Below, piece after piece: positions 34,295 to 43,149 of a DNA stretch of 64,000 nt. Location of the stretch: contig NZ_CP066786.1 in assembly GCF_016598595.1 (NCBI RefSeq), positions 3,802,001-3,866,000 of the forward strand, given 5' to 3'. Positions within the stretch are counted from its first letter, which is position 1, and each line of letters opens with the position of its first letter. The notes beneath the pieces were generated by a model. It saw nothing but the letters and a program-made list of their open reading frames with translations, was not told where the DNA came from and did not search any database. The position numbers were made by a program, and so were the translations under genes. The stretch comes from Martelella lutilitoris (GTDB taxonomy: Bacteria > Pseudomonadota > Alphaproteobacteria > Rhizobiales > Rhizobiaceae).

Positions 34295-34618
34295 CGCATT
34301 TCGCAGTCAGATGGAATCATCTGGCGACCGCAAAGATGCATCAAAACAAAGAGATAGGGCGGTTCCGCGCGTCCGTGAAAGGCGAAACCGCTCTGGATGT
34401 CAGCGTCGGGCGCGAAAGTGGGACTCGTTTTTCGACAAGCCGATGATCTGGACGCGGTTGTTGATTTTTTGGCCGGGAACGCGAGGGTCAGGCCGCAGGC
34501 TCGAAGAATCTTAGCGTGTATTTGATAAAAATCGCTCTTACATGTTGTGATTTTTTCAAAACGTGCCTTTACTTGAAACCTGCAGAATTGCACGTATTGC
34601 GGGTTTCAGGAGGGTTCG
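34295..34618. other. Intergenic gap with repeats
   Basis: No gene is supported. The gap holds repeat copy B and a second hairpin repeat with arms GCGGTTCCGC (34359-34368) and GCGAAACCGC (34382-34391), then an A/T-rich stretch (about 34510-34580). That stretch is the likely promoter region of the glycosyltransferase. Confidence 0.6.
34296..34340. repeat. Dispersed short repeat, copy B
   Basis: Begins GCATTTCGCAGTCAG, identical to copy A for 15 bases, and then carries a perfect CAGATG-GAAT-CATCTG hairpin (34309-34324) where copy A has a different hairpin of the same shape. The stem has changed while its pairing is retained. Confidence 0.7.
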
Positions 34619-36514
34619 ATGACGGCTTCGTCCTTGTACGCGGTACCGCGCCCAAGCCCGAAGCCATCGGCCCGGCGGGACGGTCGGTTGAGCGATCCGT
34701 TTGCCGGCGAGCGGCGCATGCTGCGCCGTCTTGGCTACGAGGACGCGCTGATCGAACGGGCCGAAACATCCGCCCGGCAAAACGGCACCACCATAGAGGA
34801 CGAACTTCTCGCCGAAGGCTCTGTTCTGCCGGAGGCCTATTATCGTCGCCTCGCCTTCTATCTCGGCCTGCCTTTCCTTGCACGGATCGACTCCGAAGCC
34901 GTTTCCGACCGGCGCAGGATCGACCGGCTGCTGGTCTCTCCGTCCGGTCTGCGCCTGGAAAGCGGCGAGGGCGGCGCGACATTCGCGATCATCCCGCGCG
35001 CGAAAGACCTGGCAGATCTGCATGCCCGCCTTTCCTTCCGCCCCGCCATTCGCCGGGCCGTGGTGGTAACCATGCCGTCGACGATCCGCGAGACCGTCTG
35101 GCAGGTGGGGGCTCAGCGCCGGCTCGCCAACACGATCCACCGGCTGATGGTATGGGAACCGCGCTTTTCGGCGCGGATCGTGTTCTGGGGCAAGCAGGGC
35201 TTTCTGCTCGGCGGCAGCGTTGCCACCTTTCTCGTCGGACTTGTCCTTTTCACCGCCGAGACGCTGCTCCTGACGCATATCCTGTTTTCAACTCTCTACG
35301 CCCTCTCCCTTCTCATCCGGCTTGCGGCGGTGGCAAGCAGTCCCGGCGAGGAAACGCAATCCGTGGAAGACGAAGAGGAAGGCGCCTTGCCGGTCTATAC
35401 GGTGCTGGTCGCCCTCTACCGCGAAGCCAACATGATCCCGCAGCTCGTCGACCACATGAAGAGACTGAACTGGCCTGCCTCGCGGCTTGACGTCAAGTTT
35501 GTCTGCGAAGCCGATGACAGCGCCACCATCGCCGCCATAAGGGCCGAGAGGCTGCCGCCGCAATTCGAACTGGTCAGCGTTCCGCCGGCCCTGCCGCGCA
35601 CCAAGCCGAAGGCGCTGGACTACGCGCTTTCCGGCGCGCGCGGATCTCTTCTCACCATCTATGATGCCGAAGACCGGCCGCATCCCGACCAGCTGCGCGA
35701 GGCCTGGCGCGCCTTTCGGACGGGACCGGCGTCGCTTGGCTGTCTGCAAGCGCCGCTTGTCGTCGACAATATCGGGCAAAACTGGATCTCGGCGCTGTTT
35801 GCCTGCGAGTATGCAGGCCTCTTCCGGGGCATCCTGCCGTTTCTGGCGCGCCACCGTTTCCCCCTGCCGCTTGGCGGAACGTCGAACCATTTCCGCACCG
35901 ATGTCCTGCGCGCGTGCCGCGCCTGGGACCCCTACAATGTGGCCGAAGATGCCGATCTTGGCCTGAGGCTGCACCGTCTCGGCTATCACTGCGGCGTGAT
36001 CGGCAACCCGACGCTGGAGGAAGCGCCGACAAGTGCGAAAGCCTGGATCGCCCAGCGCTCACGCTGGATCAAGGGCTGGCTGCAGACGCTTCTGGTCGCG
36101 CTGCGCGAGCCATCCCGGCTCTTTTCGGAACTGGGCACGCTTGGCGCACTGGTGTTCCTCGCCAACGGCGCAGGCGTCGTCCTGTCCTCGCTGCTGCACC
36201 CGCTCCTTTTCGCCGCGCTGTTCATGACGACCGCGGCGATCATCCATCCGGACTATGATTCCGGTCCGCTTCACCAGGTTCTCTCGGGCATCGACATTGC
36301 CAACATCCTGGCAAGCTACTGGGTTTTCCTGAGGCTCGGCCTGTCCCGCATGCAGCCGCAGGAAGCGCGGCAGATGCGCGCGGATGCGCTCTACCTGCCG
36401 ATCTACTGGCTGATGCTGTCCTTTGCTGCCTGGAAGGCGCTGGCCGAGCTCTATCGTGCCCCGTTTTTGTGGCGCAAGACGGCGCATCGGCCGAGCCGTA
36501 AAGAGAGCCGCTGA
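34619..36514 (+). CDS. Family 2 glycosyltransferase with GspE-N-like N-terminal domain
   Basis: A 631-residue membrane glycosyltransferase. Residues about 30-150 resemble the GspE/MshE N-terminal module ('IEDELLAEGSVLPEAYYRRLAFYLGLPF'). Two membrane helices follow, then a GT2 catalytic domain with 'VALYREANMIPQLV', the metal-binding 'YDAEDRP' near residue 348, 'AEDADLGLRL' and 'QRSRWIKGW' near 478, and further helices at the C-terminus. The D,D,D,QxxRW set is that of processive enzymes such as cellulose and chitin synthases, so it probably makes or extends a surface polysaccharide. MshEN modules bind cyclic di-GMP in some proteins, which would suit a regulated synthase. Product unknown; no other polysaccharide gene adjoins it. 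Confidence 0.85.
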   Translation: MTASSLYAVPRPSPKPSARRDGRLSDPFAGERRMLRRLGYEDALIERAETSARQNGTTIEDELLAEGSVLPEAYYRRLAFYLGLPFLARIDSEAVSDRRRIDRLLVSPSGLRLESGEGGATFAIIPRAKDLADLHARLSFRPAIRRAVVVTMPSTIRETVWQVGAQRRLANTIHRLMVWEPRFSARIVFWGKQGFLLGGSVATFLVGLVLFTAETLLLTHILFSTLYALSLLIRLAAVASSPGEETQSVEDEEEGALPVYTVLVALYREANMIPQLVDHMKRLNWPASRLDVKFVCEADDSATIAAIRAERLPPQFELVSVPPALPRTKPKALDYALSGARGSLLTIYDAEDRPHPDQLREAWRAFRTGPASLGCLQAPLVVDNIGQNWISALFACEYAGLFRGILPFLARHRFPLPLGGTSNHFRTDVLRACRAWDPYNVAEDADLGLRLHRLGYHCGVIGNPTLEEAPTSAKAWIAQRSRWIKGWLQTLLVALREPSRLFSELGTLGALVFLANGAGVVLSSLLHPLLFAALFMTTAAIIHPDYDSGPLHQVLSGIDIANILASYWVFLRLGLSRMQPQEARQMRADALYLPIYWLMLSFAAWKALAELYRAPFLWRKTAHRPSRKESR

Positions 36515-36594
36515 GGCGCGCCGGACAGGCCCGTGATGAGAGCAAGCGCCGTGCAATCGGCGAGGCGCTCCCGGAAGGGCGCGTCGCAATCCAT

Positions 36595-36668
36595 TGGAGC
36601 GGGTAACGGGAATCGAACCCGTGCGTTCAGCTTGGGAAGCTGACAGGCTACCATTACATCATACCCGC
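36595..36668 (-). tRNA. tRNA-Gly (anticodon CCC)
   Basis: On the minus strand the sequence folds into a complete cloverleaf: acceptor GCGGGTA with its complement TACCCGC, a D arm, an anticodon stem TCAGC/GCTGA with the 7-base loop TTCCCAA (anticodon CCC), a T arm with GGTTCGATTCC, and an encoded CCA (36595-36597) after the discriminator. It reads GGG glycine codons. Confidence 0.95.
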
Positions 36669-37078
36669 GCATGGCCTGATGGCGATCATTACCACCGCCG
36701 CGGGCTTTCCGGCAAGCTGAAAAACAGGTCGGCGGCCCGGAGCGCCGGAGCCGACAGGCCATAATCAGAGGTCACAACGCCGGAGGGGTTGACGGCGCGC
36801 GCGGCGTGGCTAAATCTGTGAGCGCCGATCGCAACAGGGCAGACCCGCAGGGGCCGGCCATTTTTTGCGCGACGGGGTCATCCCCCAAAATCCGCGCGCG
36901 ACGGCAAACCCGGTGCCGGGCCCCTCTGGCGAGAGTTTGACGGCGCTCTCGTGATGTCGGCACCGCCCGCAAATTAGCCGGCGGACATGTCTATCATGCT
37001 TCACAACCATCGCGTCGGATCGCATGCGCAAGGCGCATGCGCGTCCAACGACATCGCCGCATCATCGAAGGTGCTGCC
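36669..37078. other. Intergenic gap with a nested stem structure upstream of the DUF475 gene
   Basis: This 410-base gap has no gene I can support. Besides the tRNA promoter, it holds a nested structure at 36911-36965. An outer perfect 8-bp stem, CGGTGCCG (36911-36918) with CGGCACCG (36958-36965), encloses an inner 6-bp stem, CGAGAG (36930-36935) with CTCTCG (36946-36951). The element ends 113 bases before the DUF475 start, in leader position. It does not match the yybP-ykoY manganese riboswitch as I know it. Confidence 0.45.
36686..36715 (-). promoter_or_regulatory. Probable promoter of tRNA-Gly
   Basis: On the minus strand TTGCCG (36715-36710) and TAATGA (36691-36686) are 18 bases apart and would start transcription about ten bases before the tRNA 5' end. 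Confidence 0.4.
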
Positions 37079-38128
37079 ATGACCTCCACCCTTTCCTATT
37101 TCAAATGGGCCTTCATCGTCACGGCGGTCGGCCTTCTCGCCAGTGCCGCCTACGGCTATTTCAGCTTCGGGGCCGGCGGAGCGCTGACCTTTCTCTTCAT
37201 CACCGCCGTGCTCGCAGTGCTCGAAATCTCGCTCTCCTTCGACAATGCGGTAGTCAACGCCAACAAGCTGAAGGCGATGAGTCATGTCTGGCAGCGGCGC
37301 TTCCTCACCTGGGGCATTCTGATCGCCGTTTTCGGCATGCGGCTTGTCTTTCCGCTAGTCATCGTCGCGCTTGCCGCGAAAATCGGACCGATCGCCGCCA
37401 TTCATCTGGCCTTCGCCGAACCGCGCGCCTATGCCGAGATCATGCATCATGCCCATCTGCCGATCGCCGCTTTCGGCGGCACTTTTCTTCTGATGGTCGG
37501 GCTCACCTATTTTTTCGATCATGACAAGGACGTACACTGGCTGCCCTGGCTGGAGGAACCGATGGCGCGATCGGCCTCGATCAAGGGCATCGAGATCGGC
37601 ATTGCGCTCGTTCTCATCCTCGTCTTTTCCGGCCTGGTGGCCGAAGAGCGCGCGCAAGATTTCCTCTATCCCGCGCTTTACGGCCTGATCACCTTCCTTG
37701 CCGTCGAAATCCTGAGCGGCTTTCTGGATGCAAGCCAGGCCAAGGCGGCAAAAACGGCGGCCCAAGGCGGGCTCGGCGCCTTCATCTATCTGGAAGTGCT
37801 GGACGCGAGCTTTTCCTTCGACGGCGTGGTCGGTGCCTTCGCCCTGACGAAAAACCTGCTGGTGATCGCCATCGGACTTGGCATCGGCGCGATGTATGTG
37901 CGCTCGTTGACAATCCTGCTGGTCGACCGCAAGACGCTGTCCCAATTCCGCTTTCTCGAGCATGGCGCCTTCTACGCCATCCTGGTGCTCGCGGTAATCA
38001 TGTTCGCCCAGACCCTCGTTCATATTCCCGAAGCAGTGACCGGGCTTGTCGGCGCGGGCCTGATCGGGCTTTCGCTCTGGTCATCGCTGCGCTGGCGAAA
38101 GCTGGAGCGGATAAAACAGGCGCTTTAG
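37079..38128 (+). CDS. DUF475 TerC-family integral membrane protein
   Basis: A 349-residue protein with about nine hydrophobic segments. The two related halves carry acidic membrane motifs, 'EISLSFDNAVVNANKL' and 'LEVLDASFSFDGVVGAFAL', the TerC/DUF475 signature of buried aspartates likely to bind a metal ion. TerC-family proteins act in metal (often manganese) export or metal loading of secreted enzymes; the substrate here is not known. ATG 37079 has GAAGG seven bases upstream and is preferred to the in-frame ATG at 37037. It is monocistronic, convergent with the sensor kinase at 38246. Confidence 0.9.
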   Translation: MTSTLSYFKWAFIVTAVGLLASAAYGYFSFGAGGALTFLFITAVLAVLEISLSFDNAVVNANKLKAMSHVWQRRFLTWGILIAVFGMRLVFPLVIVALAAKIGPIAAIHLAFAEPRAYAEIMHHAHLPIAAFGGTFLLMVGLTYFFDHDKDVHWLPWLEEPMARSASIKGIEIGIALVLILVFSGLVAEERAQDFLYPALYGLITFLAVEILSGFLDASQAKAAKTAAQGGLGAFIYLEVLDASFSFDGVVGAFALTKNLLVIAIGLGIGAMYVRSLTILLVDRKTLSQFRFLEHGAFYAILVLAVIMFAQTLVHIPEAVTGLVGAGLIGLSLWSSLRWRKLERIKQAL

Positions 38129-38245
38129 AACATTGCCGACCCGCAAGGCCGGTTTTCGCCCTCGCTGGGATTGCTCAGGCGTCGCGTCGGTTCGCGCGGT
38201 CAAAGGATGGCCTGACTGACCGGAGACATAAACGAGGGGCGCCCC

Positions 38246-41200
38246 CTATTCCGCCGCCGCCCGGTGGAAGATCGCGATCTGATTGAGGAAGGCGCGCAGC
38301 AAAGCCGGTTTCAGCGGCTTGTGCTGAACGACAATGTCCTCCTCCTCCGCCAGGTCGCGCACGTCCTGGGTGCGGTCCGCCGTCAGCAGAAGGGCCGGAA
38401 CGTGACGCTGGTAATGCTCGCGAAGGGCAACGACCGCGCGCACGCCGCTGCCGCCATTGTCGAGGTGATAGTCGGCGATGATGACGTCAGGCACAATGTC
38501 GATCGCACCGGCTGTTTCCGCGCTGCGGGCGACGTGGACATCCGCTCCCCAGCCGCCGAGGAGCACCCGCATCCCCTCGAGAATGGCCTCCTCATTGTCG
38601 ATGCAGAGCACCTTGAGGCCGGCGATGGCCTGGCCGGGCAAACGGCCCGTCGGCTTTGCCGCCTGCGGCGCGGTCTCGGCTCCGGCGTCGGCAAGCGGCA
38701 CGGTCAGCCGGAACACGGTGCCCCCGCCAGGCGCAGGAGAAAGCGCGACCGGGTGTTCGAGCATGCGGGCCAACCGGTCGACGATCGAAAGGCCGAGACC
38801 GAGCCCCTGGGCGGCGCGCGCGCCCTCGTCCAGCCGGGTGAACTCCTTGAACACGCTTTCCGCCTTTGAGGCCGGAATGCCGATGCCGGTGTCATGCACC
38901 TCGATCACCGCGTGATCACCATGGCGGCGCACGCCGACCAGCACCTTGCCGGAAATCGTGTACTTGATCGCGTTTGACACCAGGTTCTGCACCAGACGCC
39001 TGAGGGCGTGGGCGTCCGAGCGCACCTTGAGCGACGATCTGACCACGGTGAATTTCAGCCCCCGCTCATCGGCAAGCGGACGAAAGTCGGTTTCGACCCG
39101 CTTCAACATGTCGCCGAGATTCACCGCGGTGAAATGCGGTTTCATCGCGCCGGCGTCGAGCCTGGAAATGTCCAGAACAGCACCCAGAATATCCTCGACC
39201 GATTGCAGCGCGGAATCGATCTTCTCGGCGAATGCGCGATCCTCGCCGTCGGCGGGCATGCGCTCGCCCAGCGCAGTTGCATAAAGCCGGGCGGCGTTGA
39301 GCGGCTGCAGGATGTCATGCCCGGCGGCGGCGAAGAACCGCGTCTTGCCGATATTGGCCTCGTCGGCGGCCGCACGCGCGACACGCAGCGCCTTGTTGAC
39401 CTCGGTGAGCTCCGCCGTGCGCGCGGCCACGCGCTGTTCCAGCGTCTCATTGGCCTGCTTGAGCGCCAGATCGGCCTCCACCCGCTGGGTGACATCGGTG
39501 AAGGTGACGACCATGCCGGCTTCGGGCATGGCGCGCGACTGCACCTCGATGATGCGCCGTCCCTTGTCGAGAACCATCGGAAAGGCGCTCTCGTGCGCGC
39601 GCAGCCGGCGCAGCGCCTCTCGCGCCTCGTCGCCGGTAAGATCGCCGCGCGAGGACAACCGGCCCATGATGTTGATCAGCGGATAGCCCACCTGGCCGAC
39701 CTCTTCGGGCAGGTTGAGCAGCGCGCGGAACCTCTTGTTCCAGACCGTAAGCCTGTTAGACGCGTCGAAGACCGCAATGCCCTGATCGATCTGGGCGAGC
39801 GCCGTCTGCAACAGGCCCTGATTGTACTGCAGCGCCTCGCTTGCCTGATCGAGCAGGAAGGCGGCATCGCCGGAGGCCGCTTCGGCGCGCTGCAGCACCA
39901 GCGACAGGACGAGGCGCGCCGAGGACGAGCCGATGGCGCTGCCGAGCAATTGCTCGGAAAAGTGAATGAGCGCCATGTCGGCCTGTTCGTCATCGCCCAT
40001 GCGCCGGCCGGCATTGCGCTCGAATGTGGCGAAGGAGCGCGCCGTGCGTTCCGTGCCGAGATAGCCGTTCAGGGTCTCGCGCAGCATGCCGACGGAAACG
40101 CCCGTGCCGATGCCACGCGCGGACGATTGCCAGCGGGCCTGGCGCTTGACGAAGATGCCGGACTGGATGCGCTCCAGCGGACGCGCCTGGCGGCTGAGCG
40201 AGCCGAGAACGAGGCCGGCGACATTGATCAGCAGCGACAGGCAAGTGACGTTGAGAAGAATATCGGCATCCGGGCCGACGAAAAGTCCGGTTCCCGGAAT
40301 GATGAAGTTCATCACTTCGCCGGCAATCGCCGAATGGTCCGGCCCGCCAAGGCTCGGCACGAACAGCAGATAGACCCAGGTGAGGAAGCCCAGCGACAGG
40401 CCGAGAATGGCGCCGCGTGCATTGGCCGTGCGCCAGACAAGGCCGATGAACAGCGCCGGCGCCACCTGGGCGATTGCCGCGAAGGCCAGAAGGCCGATGG
40501 AGAACAGGCCCCGGTCGCTGTCGATATGACGGTAATAAGCATAGCCGAGCAGCATGACGCCGAGGATCGATGCGCGGCGGATATTGAGCAGCAGCGAATA
40601 GAAATCCTGGCGGTGGGCGCCGCCGGCAATCATCCGGCGTCTGAGCAGGATGGGGTTGACGATATCGTTCGAGAGCATGATGGCGAGCGCCACCGAGGCG
40701 ACGATGACCATGGCCGTTGCCGCCGAAAAGCCGCCAAGGAAGGTGACCAGCGAGATCAGCGGCTGCCCCTGGGTGAGCGGCAGCTGCAGCACGTAGAGAT
40801 CAGGGTCGACGCCGGGCCCCAGCGTTATCGCCCCGCCGATCGCAACCGGCAGCACCAGCAGGTTGATCGCGATCAGATAGGCGGGGAACAGGAAACGGGC
40901 GAGACTGAGCTCGCCCTCGGTCCGGTTTTCAACAACGGTGACGTGAAACTGGCGCGGCAGAAGCAGGATGGCGAAGGCCGACAGCACGGTGAGCAGAACC
41001 CAGCGGCTCATCGGCGTCTCGTAAGTGAGCGCCGCCGCAGCCGCCGCATTTTCCCGGGCTGCGGCGAGAAGATCGGCCGGACCGTTATAGAGTGCGAACA
41101 GCACGAACAGGCCAACGGAACCGAAGGCCACCAGCTTGACCACCGATTCCATGGCGATCGCCAGGATCAGCCCGTCCTGATGCTCCGTCGCGTCCGTGTG

Positions 41201-41749
41201 GCGGGTGCCGAAGACGATGGCAAAGCTTGCAAGGGCCAGCGTGACGGCGAGCGGCAGGCCGACGCCGAAGGCCGCGCCGACGGAGGGCGGATCGACCGTA
41301 CCACCGACCATGACGGCGACCGAATCGGAGACCGCCTTCAATTGCAGCGCGATATAGGGAATGGCGGCGGCAAGCGAAATCAACGCCACAAGCCCCGCCA
41401 CCATCGGGTTCTTGCCATAGCGGGCGGCGAGAAAGTCGGCCGCCGAGGTCAGCTTTTCCGATTTCGCCAGAGAGACGATGCGCCGAACCACCGGCATGCC
41501 AACGGTGAAGACAAGAATGGGGCCGATATAGATGCCAAGAAACTCGAGCCCGCGCGTTGCGGCGAGGCCAACGCCGCCGAAATAGGTCCATGAGGTGCAA
41601 TAGACGGCGAGCGACAGCGCATAGACGAAGTTGCGGCCCGACCGCGGCGCCAGCTCGCGCTTTGCCCGCCGGTCGCCGTAACTCGCCACGGCAAACAGCA
41701 GCATGATGTAAAGCAGCGCCGCCAACAAGATCAGCCAGCCCGGCAGCAT
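38246..41749 (-). CDS. Hybrid sensor histidine kinase with sodium/solute symporter domain (NahK/ErcS/CbrA-like)
   Basis: An 1167-residue inner-membrane protein. Residues about 1-500 are thirteen or so membrane helices of the sodium:solute symporter (SLC5) type, starting 'LPGWLILLAALLYIMLLFAVA'. A PAS domain (about 655-770), a coiled coil and a histidine kinase core follow. The phosphoacceptor His is in 'AAAGHDILQPLNAARLY' near residue 811, and the ATP-binding part has 'NLVSNAIKYT', 'DTGIGIP' and 'GLGLGLSIVDRLA'. A C-terminal receiver has its Asp in 'IIADYHLD' near 1093. Such fusions may couple solute flux or binding to kinase output. It has no adjacent output regulator; the NarL-type protein at 32354 is a candidate. 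Confidence 0.92.
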   Translation of the reverse strand: MLPGWLILLAALLYIMLLFAVASYGDRRAKRELAPRSGRNFVYALSLAVYCTSWTYFGGVGLAATRGLEFLGIYIGPILVFTVGMPVVRRIVSLAKSEKLTSAADFLAARYGKNPMVAGLVALISLAAAIPYIALQLKAVSDSVAVMVGGTVDPPSVGAAFGVGLPLAVTLALASFAIVFGTRHTDATEHQDGLILAIAMESVVKLVAFGSVGLFVLFALYNGPADLLAAARENAAAAAALTYETPMSRWVLLTVLSAFAILLLPRQFHVTVVENRTEGELSLARFLFPAYLIAINLLVLPVAIGGAITLGPGVDPDLYVLQLPLTQGQPLISLVTFLGGFSAATAMVIVASVALAIMLSNDIVNPILLRRRMIAGGAHRQDFYSLLLNIRRASILGVMLLGYAYYRHIDSDRGLFSIGLLAFAAIAQVAPALFIGLVWRTANARGAILGLSLGFLTWVYLLFVPSLGGPDHSAIAGEVMNFIIPGTGLFVGPDADILLNVTCLSLLINVAGLVLGSLSRQARPLERIQSGIFVKRQARWQSSARGIGTGVSVGMLRETLNGYLGTERTARSFATFERNAGRRMGDDEQADMALIHFSEQLLGSAIGSSSARLVLSLVLQRAEAASGDAAFLLDQASEALQYNQGLLQTALAQIDQGIAVFDASNRLTVWNKRFRALLNLPEEVGQVGYPLINIMGRLSSRGDLTGDEAREALRRLRAHESAFPMVLDKGRRIIEVQSRAMPEAGMVVTFTDVTQRVEADLALKQANETLEQRVAARTAELTEVNKALRVARAAADEANIGKTRFFAAAGHDILQPLNAARLYATALGERMPADGEDRAFAEKIDSALQSVEDILGAVLDISRLDAGAMKPHFTAVNLGDMLKRVETDFRPLADERGLKFTVVRSSLKVRSDAHALRRLVQNLVSNAIKYTISGKVLVGVRRHGDHAVIEVHDTGIGIPASKAESVFKEFTRLDEGARAAQGLGLGLSIVDRLARMLEHPVALSPAPGGGTVFRLTVPLADAGAETAPQAAKPTGRLPGQAIAGLKVLCIDNEEAILEGMRVLLGGWGADVHVARSAETAGAIDIVPDVIIADYHLDNGGSGVRAVVALREHYQRHVPALLLTADRTQDVRDLAEEEDIVVQHKPLKPALLRAFLNQIAIFHRAAAE

Positions 41750-41913
41750 GAAACGCCTCCCTTCGCGAGCTTTTCCACCATAGGCTATCGGCGGCCGGTT
41801 TCAAATGCGACTGTCGCAGCAGATGCCATCACAAAAAACAATGATTTCGTTCCTGAATTTGATGGAATGCAGGCCGTTCTCCGCATTAAAACGGATTGAG
41901 CACGGAGAACCGC

Positions 41914-43080
41914 ATGACACTCACGAAAAGCCTCAGCCTCAGGGCACAGGACGCGCCGGAAAGCGGCATTGTCGAAATCATCAATTATGGCCGCGACCGC
42001 GACAGGCTTCTGCCGCTCTGGGCGGGTGAAGGCGACCTGCCGACGCCGCAGTTCATCCGTGATGCGGCCAAGGCGGCGCTCGACAACGGCGAGACCTTCT
42101 ATACCCATCAGCGCGGCATCCCGCCGCTGCGCGCAGCGATCGCCGATTACTACGCCCGCCATTTCGGCGCGAAGCTTTCGCCGCAGCATGTCTATGTCAC
42201 CGGCTCCGGCATGCATGCGATCAAGATCATGGTCGAGGCGATGACGGAGCCCGGCGACGAGGCGATCTATTTTACGCCCGCCTGGCCGAATATCGCCGCA
42301 GCGCTCGGCGTCTCCGGCGCGCAGAAGGTCGGCGTGCCGCTTGAATTCGCCGATGGTCGCTGGAACCTTGATCCCGCCCGCGTGGAAGCGGCGATCACCG
42401 AAAACACCCGGATGATCTTCGTCAACACGCCGGCCAACCCAACCGGCTGGACGGCAAGTCTTGCCGATCTTTCCGCCCTTCTGGAGATCGCGCGCCGTCA
42501 CGGCATCTGGATCCTCGCCGACGAGATCTACGCGCTCTATCATTTCGCCGGCGGCCGCGCGCCCTCCTTCCTCGACATCATGGAAGAGGGCGACCGGATC
42601 GTGTTCATCAATTCCTTCTCCAAGAACTGGTCGATGACCGGCTGGCGCGTCGGCTGGCTGGTCGCCCCGCCCGAGATCGGCGACACGATCGAAAACCTGG
42701 TCCAATACACGACGTCGGGCGTTGCCCAGTTCATGCAGCAGGGTGCGCTCGCCGCAATCCGCGACGGCGACCCTGTGATTGCCGAGAATTATGAGCGCGC
42801 GCGGATCGGACGCGACATTTTCTGCGACCGGCTGCTTGCCACCAACCGGGTGGAGACGCTGAAGCCCGACGGGGCGCTCTATGCCTTCCTGAAGGTGGAC
42901 GGCCTCACCGACAGCCGCCGGGCCGCGCTCGATATCCTCGACAAGACCGGCGTCGGCCTCGCTCCCGGCTCGGCTTTCGGACCAGGCGGGGAACCCTTCC
43001 TCAGGGCCTGTTTCCTGCGCAATGCCGGCCAGTTGGAAGACGCCGCAGAGCGGCTGGCGGACTATATTGCGGGGACTTGA
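41914..43080 (+). CDS. Class I/II PLP-dependent aminotransferase
   Basis: A 388-residue fold type I aminotransferase. The PLP lysine is in 'NSFSKNWSMTGWRVGW', with the 'NTPANPTGW' and 'ADEIYALYHF' motifs that place the pyridine-ring Asp and Tyr. It resembles aspartate/tyrosine-type aminotransferases that share 'PGSAFGPGGEPFLRACF' at the C-terminus; the amino donor is not determined. ATG 41914 follows GGAG by seven bases and is preferred to TTG 41896. It is divergent from the kinase gene and ends 25 bases before the split repeat carrying the IS element. Confidence 0.9.
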   Translation: MTLTKSLSLRAQDAPESGIVEIINYGRDRDRLLPLWAGEGDLPTPQFIRDAAKAALDNGETFYTHQRGIPPLRAAIADYYARHFGAKLSPQHVYVTGSGMHAIKIMVEAMTEPGDEAIYFTPAWPNIAAALGVSGAQKVGVPLEFADGRWNLDPARVEAAITENTRMIFVNTPANPTGWTASLADLSALLEIARRHGIWILADEIYALYHFAGGRAPSFLDIMEEGDRIVFINSFSKNWSMTGWRVGWLVAPPEIGDTIENLVQYTTSGVAQFMQQGALAAIRDGDPVIAENYERARIGRDIFCDRLLATNRVETLKPDGALYAFLKVDGLTDSRRAALDILDKTGVGLAPGSAFGPGGEPFLRACFLRNAGQLEDAAERLADYIAGT

Positions 43081-43104
43081 GAGGGCGACGGGGCGGGCGT
43101 ACCC

Positions 43105-43149
43105 CTAGAGCGCCGTGCGTCCTTTCGGACGCACAAAGGACGCTCTAAC
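43105..43149. repeat. Left half of a dispersed hairpin repeat interrupted by an IS
   Basis: Starts CTAGAGCGCC and contains the perfect hairpin GTGCGTCC-TTTC-GGACGCAC (43115-43134), enclosed by GAGCG (43108-43112) and CGCTC (43141-43145). It ends in TCTAAC (43144-43149), which is repeated after the IS. It joins to the segment beginning at 44191 when the IS is removed. Confidence 0.8.

Noticed and set aside
33785..34340. CRISPR-like array
   Set aside because: Only two repeat copies about 500 bases apart with a gene between them. No regular spacers and no cas genes in the window.
36810..37031. A 73-codon minus-strand frame with a CxxC ('ICGRCRHH')
   Set aside because: No ribosome binding site, no family resemblance, and it covers the structured intergenic element and its G/C-rich arms.
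36669..37078. yybP-ykoY manganese riboswitch upstream of the TerC-family gene
   Set aside because: The expected conserved loop sequences are not present; only an unrelated nested stem is seen.
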